Below the pieces are notes generated by a model. That model was not told where the DNA came from and ran no database searches. It saw only the letters and a program-made list of their open reading frames with translations. Source: Quercus robur (lineage: Eukaryota; Streptophyta; Magnoliopsida; Fagales; Fagaceae). Taken from it: a stretch of DNA of 64,000 bases. The first letter of the stretch is position 1. Every line of letters starts with the position of its first letter. The translations under genes were made by a program, and so were the position numbers. The DNA is taken from the NCBI RefSeq assembly GCF_932294415.1, contig NC_065536.1, forward strand, positions 32,011,354-32,075,353, given 5' to 3'. Of the stretch, positions 12,701-22,606 are shown piece after piece.

Positions 12701-13106
12701 CACAAAAAGATAATGTTTGAAATAAATTAAAATAAGAAACTATCTTCAGATAAGCGTTGTGGGGTACCTAACACTTTCCTCACATGTAACCAAACTTCCG
12801 AGTCCAAGATCCTTGTTTTGAGTCTTTTTGGTTTGCCTTAATTAATGAACTCTTAAAATTTGGTTTAGTTAATTTGGCAACCTAAGATGAATTAGACCCC
12901 TAGGTGACCAATCACACCTAACACAAAATCAATGGTTGGTGGCAACTCCTAAAATAAAAATAAGAAATATCGACTCACATGCACACACCCCACCTTAGAA
13001 TCACAAGCACACAAGAGTCACATTGTCAAGGACCCAATGTGCGACCAACTTAGAAGAGAAATTCCCCAAACACCCACCAATGGGGGAATTTTTTTAGGCG
13101 TCCACA
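9756..13106 (+). mobile_element. Large (~3.35 kb) gypsy-type LTR
   Basis: The block begins TGATGATATC right after a polypurine tract and ends at GGCGTCCACA, giving TG..CA ends. A TATA-like TTATAAATACCC lies near 10571-10583. Near 12765 a GGGGTACCTAACAC phrase precedes further typical U5-like text. From about 11400 to 12180 the sequence is dominated by alternating poly(T) and poly(A) runs. Very long LTRs of this kind occur in Ogre/Tat-like gypsy elements. No partner LTR is in the window, so it is the surviving 3' LTR of a truncated copy. Confidence 0.5.
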
Positions 13107-13108
13107 CC

Positions 13109-13153
13109 ATGTATAATTTGAACTTCTTCTAAAAAAAAAATGTATAATTTGAA
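13109..13153. mobile_element. Possible 17-nt retroposition scar with 14-bp target duplication
   Basis: ATGTATAATTTGAA occurs at 13109-13122 and again at 13140-13153. The 17 nt between them are CTTCTTCT followed by a run of A. A short insert ending in poly(A) between direct repeats of about 14 bp is what an extremely truncated LINE/SINE-type insertion leaves. A simple local duplication is the alternative. Confidence 0.45.
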
Positions 13154-14537
13154 TCGTATAATTGTGATTGTTTTTAATTGTATTCGTGCATATGCACGGG
13201 ACTACACACTAGTTTTATGTAATGTTCATGTCTAGAAAAGTCAACTATTATGTTAATTTGCCCATAATCTATAAAACCAAATAAAATTCATTTTTATTGC
13301 CTCAATGTATATCTAATTTTCCTCTAGCTAATCTTATCAAAAAAAAAAATTCCTCTAGCTAAAAAACTAATTAGTATTTTGAAATTAAAAAATAATTAAA
13401 AGGGCTAGTTTCGGTTTTCCATTAAGTATACTGTAGACCTAATGTTAACTAAAATGTGATGAGGTCCTCATTTATCTTTTCCTAATAAGAAATTTACCTT
13501 TATTGTTAATATTTTTCGTCATATCAATAGAAAATAGAGAAGTCAAATATTATAGTTAACTAGTATTATGCCCGTGCGATGCATGGCTTAATCAAGAATC
13601 ATGTGTATATTAATGAAAAAATAATAATTTTTATATTAATTAAAATTAAATAGATGATAAAAATAAAATAATCTTTTACTCTATTTTTTAAAAAACAAAG
13701 TAACCTTTTACTTTAAGTTATATAGTGAATGCATATTGTGTAAGATTAAGTTTTTATAAATCAATAAAATCATATATAAGTCCAAAATTAATTGAATGGA
13801 ATATGGTAAATAACTATGCAACTAATATAAAAGGAGATGCCTAAAAAATATAAAGGGAGTTTGCATAATTAAATCTCAAGTGCATATTTAAATGAAAAAC
13901 CTTGACTTCAATAAATAAATAAAAAATAATTGAAAGCATATTTAAGTGGTGACCTCAATGTAATAGTTAAGAATTATGAACAACCCAAATTACTAAACAT
14001 TAAAAAATAAAAGTATATAAACTAACATATTAATTGAATTTTTATCTTTGAAAATGAGGTAAGAGGCACCAAATTTCACCCTATCGAAACAAAATGTGTA
14101 AATATAAACTTCAAGAATTTTTTTTGAGAAAAACTCAATACCAAGAGTATTGTTTGATCGATTGCTTTGAAACCTCAAGGAAATTCCATAAAAAAACATA
14201 AATAATAAAAAAAAAATTAAACAAATAACAAATAACCCTAAAAAGTGATAGGTACTTGGACGTTCAAAATATTAATAAAAAAATCATGAATCTAGCCTTA
14301 TTATTTATAGTGTCCTAGAACTTTAAAGATGAGAGTCGTGGTATAATAAAACTATTATCCATAATCATTCCTATATATATCTGGCCTACAAATAAAATTA
14401 AACTTCAACCAAAAAACAAAAGTTGATAAGAAGTTGTTTCTATTTAAAGCAATAATTTTAAGTTGTGGAGAAGTTGATATAAGCAAAAAAATAAGAAATT
14501 AAAATTAAAATCCAATACCATAAAAATCAAGTTGTTA
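13154..14537. other. Intergenic AT-rich DNA with hairpin-like words
   Basis: No gene was found. GTGCATATGCACGGGACTACACACTAGT near 13186-13213 (given here as position; core GCATATGC) and CCCGTGCGATGCATGG near 13571-13586 are short palindromic stretches of a type often seen at ends of plant Helitrons or MITEs. No complete element could be delimited. The last ~80 bp form the left half of a duplicated segment described at 18339-18565. Confidence 0.35.
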
Positions 14538-14542
14538 ACGTT

Positions 14543-15219
14543 TGTAAGGACACGATTCGTAACGACCCATACTAATGTTGGGTTCGCACGTAAAAAGACC
14601 CAAACAATATCATTTATAGAGCGTGGGTTTGAAAGGTTAGGCCTTGGTCACCAGACGGTGGTTTTTTCGTGGTGTTCATACATAATTAAATCGTGTTCGC
14701 TCTAGGGGTCTTTCTCCTGGAGGCGGGCTGGGAGGCTCTGGTTTTTGGCCATTTTTCCCAGCCCCTTTCCCTGGATTGCTTACTTTTCCTTTTATATTAG
14801 CCTGTATCCCTTATCCAACGTCCACGTGTGGGTTCGATTTTCCAGGGCTAATACTTGTCCCATCAGCCCATACCCAGAGTGGTTGGGGGTGGTTGTAAAA
14901 GCTGAAGAGTATGGCTCTGTCAGGGCAGAGTATTGAATGGCAGTAAGGGCAGCTTTCCCTTTGTCCTTGGTCGTTATACTATCCAGCGTTCCCTTTTCTA
15001 TTGACCTAGATATTTTAGATTTTTTCCCAAACTGTTCCTATACCGTTTTTGCCCTTCCTTCCAGGAAGATCTCGGATATGCCGAGGATAGAATCATCCTC
15101 GGCTGTGTCTCAAGACTATTTGGACTTTTATTATCTATCCTCGGCTATAACCTTCCTCGGCTCGGGTCTTGGGTCCCAATGCAAAAATGGGTCAGGGCCA
15201 CAAATTATTGGACCCCACA
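14543..15219 (-). repeat. Left LTR (3' LTR of minus-strand element)
   Basis: A 677-bp direct repeat of 17451-18127 with the same ends. By eye it differs at scattered single bases, mostly C/T or G/A. It contains an open frame starting MAIFPSPFPW that also occurs in the other LTR. This is LTR sequence, not a gene. Confidence 0.85.
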
Positions 15220-15557
15220 ATAGCCCTTCAAAATCCTGCTGTCCGACCTCTTGGTCAGAGAGGAGGGTTTTGGTAATGCCACGCCTTTATTACGGTCCGC
15301 TTAGATCTGCCCTTCATCAATGTGGGTGTCTCTTCATCTATCCAGGAAACATACCAGACTACTAGACATTCTTTTGAATTCATTCATGATGCGTTCTTGC
15401 CGCTTCATTATCCGAAACGAGCCTTTAATGATTTCCCTTTACGAGACCATTTAAATTCGACGGTTATTGACGGCGTGGGGAAATGGAATAGGTATATTCT
15501 CGTTTACCGATTTTCTTGGAAATTTGGACAGATTAAATGCCTCCCGTTTTGCCCTTC

Positions 15558-15565
15558 ATATAAGA
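15558..15565 (+). promoter_or_regulatory. TATA box for the opposite-strand unit
   Basis: CATATAAGAAGG lies about 140 bp before the ATG at 15704, with a pyrimidine-rich start-like stretch (CCTCTCTTACAC) about 30 bp downstream of it. This is positional evidence only. Confidence 0.35.
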
Positions 15566-15703
15566 AGGAAAGTAAGAGGTTACCTCTCTTACACAGAGAC
15601 CTTTCAATCCTTTTAAAGTCTGAAAACCCTTAGCCTCCCCCAGAATTTCCCTTATCCGCTTGCTTACACCTTGAATTGTGATTCGTCCACGATAGGAGCG
15701 GAA

Positions 15704-16210
15704 ATGAAGAGACCATACACTTCCCAGAAATGCTATGTTCTTGTGAAGCTCAAAATGGCTCGGTCAGGGCAGGGATGGCAAAGACTCAAGATACTTCTCA
15801 TCCTCTTTTCAGCCAAAATCCGAAGCAGGGGCTCGTCGCGTCAAACTTTTGGCGCGACTGAGCTGGGGTCACCCATTATCAGTACCAGCCGCTCTCTTAT
15901 GAGCATAGCTAACATGGCACCAGCGTGTTAGGAGTCAGGACTGACACAGGGACAAAGTATCCCTGCTTCTTCCTCTCTTCCTTCACTGGTGCCTCCTTTT
16001 GCCTCTCCTTCTTCTTCTTTCCCATCACCAGATCCATCCTGGTGCTTTTCCTTCTTCCTCTTCTTCTCCTCTCCCACCAAGGAAGGTCCTCCTCTCAATA
16101 TGGATGCTACTGGGGCAGAATTTGGAAAGACTTGGGAGCAGAGCTTAAAAAGATTTCTGGTTGTTTTGTTTGTTGTTTTTTACTGTTTTTGTACTTTGTT
16201 TCCTACATAG
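15704..16210 (+). pseudogene. Opposite-strand ORF in the non-autonomous LTR element, one stop
   Basis: On the strand opposite to the LTRs, a frame opens at ATG 15704 (MKRPYTSQKC) and runs to TAA/TAG near 16210, interrupted once by TAG at 15929-15931 that looks like a former CAG. It would encode about 168 aa: a basic N-terminal part, a Ser/Pro/Phe-rich middle, then a hydrophobic C-terminal stretch (FLVVLFVVFYCFCTLF) that could span a membrane. It is framed by a TATA-like CATATAAG at 15558-15565 and AATAAA at 16256-16261, so it has the layout of an independent transcription unit. I recognise no family. It may be a captured host gene fragment or a chance frame. Confidence 0.35.
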
Positions 16211-16255
16211 GCTTGTTTAAGCCCTTCATTGTACTTTGTAATACCTCTTTATATT

Positions 16256-16261
16256 AATAAA
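16256..16261 (+). terminator. Poly(A) signal for the opposite-strand unit
   Basis: AATAAA follows the hydrophobic tail of the ORF by about 45 bp and is itself preceded by TTTGTA-rich sequence, a common plant far-upstream element. Confidence 0.4.
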
Positions 16262-16848
16262 AGTCATCATTGCTTTATTTTGTACATTCTACCTCTTCTT
16301 TTCAAAATAATTATGCCATGAATAGACGTACGACCAAATGACTTCTTTTCTATTTTCGTATACTGAACGATGCTTAGGGCCGAAATCCCAGTTAATAAAA
16401 AGACCTTGCTCTGTGCCTACTGAAACTATCCGGCACAACAATGCCGACTTGAACAAATGATGTTTAAGGAAAAAACCTTTGTTTGAGAGAAAGATGTAAT
16501 TTTGTATTTATCGGGCTATTCGGCCTGATAATGCCGTCCTAAAAAAAAAAAAACAATACTCAGGGCTGAAAACCCTGCTAAGAAAAAGATGTTATTACGA
16601 ACTTATTAGAGCTGTTCGGCACAATAATGCCGACCTGAGAAAACGATACATACCCCAAAATAGCCGAGATAACAGCTGAATGCTCGGTGCGGCGTAGGAG
16701 GTAACCATCCGAGGATGGGTGGTTCCAAAGTGGACTGTCCATGTGGGCCGCCAAATACTTAGAGTGTTTCGCCGCCTTCCTAATAGCTTTTGTAGTCTTA
16801 ACCTTTTCTGGTATTTGGTCCGAGGATTGAGCGACTTAGAATTCTTCT

Positions 16849-17219
16849 TAAGTAGCTGACCTTTCCATAGGTTTGAGTCTTGAGGACCATGTAATACCTT
16901 GGTTCTGGCCAATAATTGATTTTTAAGTAGTTGGTTTCCCCATAGGTTTGAGTCCGAGGACCATGCAATACCTTGGTTCTGTCCAAAACTTGATATTTAA
17001 GTAGTTGGTTTCCCCATAGGTTTGAGTCCGAGAACTATGCAATACCTTGGTTCTGTCCAAAACTCAATTTTTAAGTAGTTGGTTTCCCCATAGGTTTGAG
17101 TCCGAGGACCATGCAATACCTTGGTTCTATCCAAAACTCGATTTTTAAGTAGTTGGTTTCCCCATAGGTTTGAGTCCGAGGACCATGCAATACCTTGGTT
17201 CTGTCCAAAACTTGATATT
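16849..17219. repeat. Five 74-bp tandem repeats
   Basis: Copies start at 16849, 16924, 16998, 17072 and 17146 with a unit of 74-75 bp. Each contains TAAGTAGTTGGTTTCCCCAT, then GGTTTGAGTCCGAGGACCATG, then ACCTTGGTTCTGTCC. The first copy is the most diverged; the inner ones are nearly identical, as in recently expanded arrays. They sit in the 5' untranslated part of the minus-strand element. The short phrase GCCCCTAG also recurs at about 17272-17341. Confidence 0.85.
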
Positions 17220-17431
17220 TAAGTTCGACTATGGCGTGGGACCTTGGTTTAGGGGGATTAGCAACTCGGCCAAGCCCCTAGAACCATCCGTGCTACTGAC
17301 GCTACAAAGCGCAGCCCCTAGTGAAGAAACGTAGCCCCTAGTGGAATTTTACGCTAGAACACTACATCCGGCTGTTGGAAATGATGTGAGGGACTGTCTC
17401 AACCCACTTCCTGTGCCAAGACACAAGCCCT

Positions 17432-17449
17432 TCCCACAGACGGCGCCAA
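17432..17449 (-). promoter_or_regulatory. Primer-binding site
   Basis: The minus strand reads TTGGCGCCGTCTGTGGGA immediately inside the right LTR. TGGCGCCGT matches what I expect opposite the 3' end of tRNA-Asp, the usual primer of Tat/Athila-type gypsy elements. It fixes the element's orientation. Confidence 0.7.
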
Positions 17450-17450
17450 T

Positions 17451-18127
17451 TGTAAGGACACGATTCGTAACGACCCATAATAATGTTGGGTTCGCACGTA
17501 AAAAGGCCCAAACAATATCATTTATAAAGCGTGGGTTTGAAAGGCTAGGCCTTGGTCACCAGACAGTGGTTTTTTCGTGGTGTTCATATATAATTAAATC
17601 GTGTTCGCCCTAGGGGTCTTTCTCTTGGAGGCGGGCTGGAAGGCTCTGGTTTTTGGCCATTTTTCCCAGCCCCTTTCCCTGGATTGTTTACTTTTCCTTT
17701 TATATTAGCCTGTATCCCTTATCCAACGTCCACGTGTGGGTTCGATTTTCCAAGGCTGATACTTGTCCCATCAGCCCATACCCAGAGTGGTTGGGGGTGG
17801 TTGTAAAAGCTAAAGAGTATGGCTCTGTTAGGGCAGAGTATTGAATGGCGGTAAGGGCATCTTTCCCTTTGTTCTTGATCGTTATACTATCCAGCGTTCC
17901 CTTTTCTATTGACCTAGATATTTTAGATTTTTTCCCAAACTGTTCCTATACCGTTTTTGCCCTTCCTTCTAGGAAGATCTCGAATACGCCGAGGATAGAA
18001 TCATCCTCGGCTGTGTCTCAAGACTATTTGGACTTTTATTATCTATCCTCGGCTATAACCTTCCTCGGCTCGGGCCTTGGGCCCCAATGCAAAAATGGGC
18101 CAGGGCCACAAATTATTGGACCCCACA
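17451..18127 (-). repeat. Right LTR (5' LTR of minus-strand element)
   Basis: A 677-bp partner of 14543-15219. It carries the predicted promoter (on the minus strand TATAAAAGGAAAAG near 17710-17694). The primer-binding site abuts its inner edge. Confidence 0.85.
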
Positions 18128-18338
18128 ACGTTAATTACAATTTTTTATTTTCTTTTATACCATAAAAATCATGTTGTTAATTAACGTTATTAGCTTCTTC
18201 TTTTTTTTTTTTTTTTTTTTTTTTTTGGTTATTCAAAATTTTGATATTTATCCAAAAAAAATTAAATTAAAAAAATATTTGAAAAAAAATAGGTTACAAA
18301 TTTATTATCAATAACTCCCCTTGTGTATATCCTCAATG

Positions 18339-18565
18339 AAAGTTGTGATGAAGTTGATATAAGCAAAAAGAAGAAGGAATTTATTCAAAATCAAATACCA
18401 TAAAAATCAAGTTGTTAACGTTAATTATAATTTTTTTTTTTCCTTTATAATGTAAAAATCATGTTGTTATTCGCCTTTTCTTTTAAATCCAAAAATTTGA
18501 TATTTATCCAATAAAATAAATTAAAACAAAATATATTTGAAAAAAAGTAGATAACGAATTAATAT
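18339..18565. repeat. Paralogous copy of the target site of the LTR element
   Basis: AGTTGATATAAGCAAAAA, then ATACCATAAAAATCAAGTTG and TTAACGTTAATTA occur here without interruption. The same text is split around the LTR element (left half about 14458-14542, right half from 18128). A following segment (ATTTGATATTTATCCAA and neighbours) also matches about 18235-18320. The region was therefore tandemly duplicated before one copy received the retrotransposon. Confidence 0.65.
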
Positions 18566-19578
18566 CCCGATCAGATGGATTAGATGAAAATTTTGGATTA
18601 TAATACACTACATGTAAAAAATAAAGATTAGATGGATTAGATGAAAATTTTGGATTGTAATCAAATTATAATTTTTATCAACTTAGAAATTATAGGAGAA
18701 AAAAAATTATATATATTTTTCTAAAAACATTTCTGCAATTTGGTGAAATCACTTGATGTAATCACGGCTTAGAAACCCAACTTTTATTATATAGTATATG
18801 ATATGATTTGCCCATAATTTATAAAATCAAATAAAATTCATTTTTGTTGCCTCGGTATATATCCAACATTTCTCTAACTTAACTAATTATTATTTTCAAG
18901 TAAACGATAACTACAAGGGAAAATTTCAATTCCCTATTATGCAGTAATGTCCTCATTTACTTTTTTCCTAATGAGCACTTTACCTCTATTCTTAATATTT
19001 TTCATTAAATCAAAATAAAATAAAAAAGTTTTCGACACTTTTTTGATGAAAAATAATTACAAATATGGTAAATACTAAATTTATTGTTACAAAAAAAGAT
19101 AAGAGGGATTGATGGACATTATTATTACCCTTTAAATCAAATAGAATACATTGCAAATGACTTTGTCGGTCTCCACCGTTCTCCTAGGCCCAAAACTAGG
19201 GGGTAAAGATAGGATCTAGTAATCCTGTATATTTGACTCATCAGAATTATGACATTTGTTCACTTTTGACCATATCTTACAATTTTGTCGGGTCAGCGCA
19301 TAGGAGCACCTCACCCAAGGCCATGTATTCTAGGTTTTATTTTTTATTTTTGTTATACTTTTTGCTGTTTCAGGTATATGATTTTTTTCTTCCTTAAAAA
19401 AAAAAAAAAAAGTTTATGGTTAAAAAAAAAAAAAAGTCAAAATAAGGTTGGTAAATGGTATTATGGTAATTGCGTTTAAAGATGAGCTGTCATTTTCTAA
19501 TTAAATTATTCTGTTACCACATTGCAGGAGAAATTATTGTAGGCGATCTGATCCCACCTGGCGAGCATGAAATTACTG
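18566..19578. other. Intergenic DNA upstream of second AKR gene
   Basis: AT-rich with poly(A) tracts near 19396-19436. No coding exon was found. A short ~45-bp repeat (AGATGGATTAGATGAAAATTTTGGATT) occurs twice near 18575-18660. The last few hundred bases should hold the promoter of the AKR gene starting at 19724. Confidence 0.45.
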
Positions 19579-19586
19579 TATTTATA
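19579..19586 (+). promoter_or_regulatory. TATA box of second AKR gene
   Basis: TATTTATA is followed by GCTACTTCC about 140 bp upstream of the ATG, placing the transcription start near 19610 and a 5' UTR of about 110 nt. It does not resemble the first gene's core promoter. Confidence 0.45.
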
Positions 19587-19723
19587 GCTACTTCCTCAGA
19601 TGTCAGTTTTGCCTAAGTCTAGTGTAGTCTGTCCCAGATATACTTTACTTCATCCAAAACAAGTCTGTCCTAGATAGAGCAAAGCAATCACAATTTGCCA
19701 AGAATTTGCAAAAGATTTTAGCA

Positions 19724-21096
19724 ATGGCTGCAAATGTCCCAAAGGTTACAATAAGCAATGGCAGCCAAACTATGCCACTGCCAGTAATTGGGCTGGGCAC
19801 AGCAACACAACCCCAAGTGGCAGAGACTACAAAATCTGCCGTTCTTGATGCAATCGGAATCGGTTATCGCCACTTTGACACAGCCTTTATATATGGGTCG
19901 GAGCAACCACTTGGAGAAGCAATTGCTGAGGCCATCAAAACAGGCCTTATCAAATCCAGAGATGAACTCTTCATCACTTCCAAGCTATGGTGCACCTTTG
20001 CCAGTCCAGAACTTGTCTTGCCCGCAATTAAGACAAGTCTCAAGTACATATAACTTGAACCTATTACATCTGTTCCATGATAACACGTAGAGAAATCATT
20101 TTTCAAACACACACATGCACATATGTGTTTGCTTATAGTTAAATTATTTATTGCTTTTTAAAGTTATTTGTGATGGTTTGCATGTAGGAATCTTCAACTG
20201 GACTATCTTGATCTTTTTTTGGTTCACTGGCCATTGAAGATTAGTGGGGAGGTAAAACGACTCCCAATTCCTAAAGAAACTATATTTCCCATTGATATCA
20301 AGGCAGTTTGGGAAGTTATGGAAGAGTGTCAAAATCTTGGCCTAACCAAAGCCATTGGTGTAAGCAACTTCTCGACCAGGAGGCTTGATGAACTCCTTTC
20401 CTTTGCCAAAATCCCTCCATCAGTCAACCAAGTAAGTCTAAATAATTTCAATTTTTCTTCTCAAACAATTAAAAAAGTTTAATTGACTCCATGATTTTCG
20501 ATACCAATAATGACTAAGAACCTTCACCAATAATTAAAAATGAAATAAAAATAAAAAAGAAAAAGAATGCCTTCACCTTTATGAAGTTGAGAGGTATAAT
20601 TAGATTAGACTAACAAACAACTGTGTGTAATAACCATCTAACCAATAGCTTCGTTTTTTATCTTGTTTTGTTGGATAAGCATTGTGTGGCCTTAACATGA
20701 GTTGACGTCAATAATCCGCTTCTTAATAAGCTTCTTAATAAGTTAATTATTCTAATTAGAGTGAGGCTTATCCAATAAATGGGCTGTTGAGATTTAAGAG
20801 CTTTTTTTTTTATTAAGAAATAGAATAAATAGATAATAAATGCAGATAAACTCCCATAGACCATGCACTCATGTCTAGAGAAATGTGACTTATGAAAGAT
20901 GTTATAAGTGGTACGCTCGTGTGCATACACAAATTTATTCTTATAGAACAATAACATACTTAAGAAAAAAAAAACTTGAGTTATTCTAAAATAGGTATTT
21001 AGCTCACTAGAACTTTGGTGATAATTTTTTATTTAGAGTAAAATTAGCTTAATAATTTTAATGTATTTATTATAGTGTAGTGGCTAGTGAGGACTA

Positions 21097-21132
<36 letters not shown>

Positions 21133-21236
21133 TATAGTTGTTAAATCAAACCAGTCCACTGTAATAGTGTAATCTAATGAACTGTTACCTAAGATGAATT
21201 ATTTGTTTAATTTGAAGGATTAATATCCTAAAGTAA

Positions 21237-21286
<50 letters not shown>

Positions 21287-21583
21287 ATATATTATATATA
21301 TAGTCAAATTCAAATTTTAACTAGTGTCCATTTGGCAAAAAGTCTTACCAAAAACTATGTTTTGTTGCCAAATAAATACCTAGTGTAACACTGTCTTACT
21401 AAGTTATTATACCACTCTATATTAAACACGTATTTTGACAAATCACCCATTGAATTACATTTTTTTATTATAATTTTCATGCTTGTAAAATATCAAAAAA
21501 TTAGATATTAATAATTATCTCATCATAAAATATTTAAATTTCAAGTATTTTAACTTTAAAATTTTACACAAAACATGAGTTTA

Positions 21584-21622
<39 letters not shown>

Positions 21623-22566
21623 CTGATTGACACAAACTTTAGTACACATGTTGAGAATAAAGATATGTAAACCAACATTAAAATTTCAAAAATATTATTC
21701 TAATAAAAAATAATGGGATTGTGTAACTCTCTCTCTCTCTCAACAATTTTTATAATCGTCCACAACCCTCAAATAAAATATTAAAATATTAGACTAAATC
21801 GATTTTATCACCTCAACCAAAAAAAAAAAAAATCCACAGTTGTTTTACACTACATTTGGGAGACTAAGATTACACACACGCCCACCTACACACACCACTT
21901 TTTTTACCAAAAATCACAATTTTCAAGTTGGAAATCATGAAAAAGTGCATATGTATGTAAGTGTACGGTCGGTGTAAGATACATTTCCCGAGACAGAATA
22001 ATTCATTTTTCTTTTAGACATTACTCTTGTTAGTTGAGAATTGAGACCAATGATCAAGCCCATCTTTAGATTATATTACTAAAGTTTCAATTTCCAACTA
22101 CCCTCTTAAGAATATTCACGGATAAGTATTTGTTAGATAATTTGGTAATTTATATTGAAAGAGAAATTAATGAAAATTTTATTACAAATTTGATACATCA
22201 TTAGCTATAGTTTTGATGGGAAAGTCTAGTTTTTGTATTTCATTTCCCTTTACATATTTTACGAGATTATATTTCCTTTTGGATATACACATTATAACTT
22301 ACTAATAATTGAGCAAAGATTTGTAAATAGTGTCTAATTTCTTTTGTCTAATCTAAGACAATGTTTATTAAGATTGATAAACATTAAATGTCATAAATAT
22401 ATTCTTTAGAAAATATTTTATTTTACATCTTGAGCTAATTTTTTAATTTTCTTTTATATTGCTTTATTTAATCTCTAATATATATACTAATATAGTGGAA
22501 AAAAGGAAAAATATAATCATCATATATAGTTATAATAGTCATATTTTGTGGTGTGTGTCTATAAAA

Positions 22567-22606
<40 letters not shown>

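Larger units (their letters stand above)
14543..18127 (-). mobile_element. Complete non-autonomous LTR retrotransposon (LARD-like), TSD ACGTT
   Basis: Two LTRs of exactly 677 bp (14543-15219 and 17451-18127) begin TGTAAGGACACG and end CCCCACA on the + strand. Perfect 5-bp duplications ACGTT flank them (14538-14542 and 18128-18132). Orientation is minus: next to the right LTR, the minus strand reads TTGGCGCCGTCTGTGGG, the same primer-binding-site text that follows the 5' LTR of the gypsy element at 55598. Read on the minus strand, each LTR carries a TATA-like AATATAAAAGG. The 2.2 kb internal region has no gag-pol. It holds a 74-bp tandem array and an opposite-strand ORF. LTR differences are few, so insertion is fairly recent. 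Confidence 0.85.

Noticed and set aside
13186..13586. Helitron with hairpin ends
   Set aside because: Only isolated palindromic words were seen; no TC start, CTRR end or boundary could be established.
14745..14936. Open frame MAIFPSPFPW.., repeated at 17653-17844
   Set aside because: Both copies lie at the same place in the two LTRs of one element, antisense to its orientation; the conservation reflects LTR duplication.
16849..17219. Possible CRISPR-like array
   Set aside because: Repeats are contiguous 74-bp units without unique spacers, in a plant retrotransposon.
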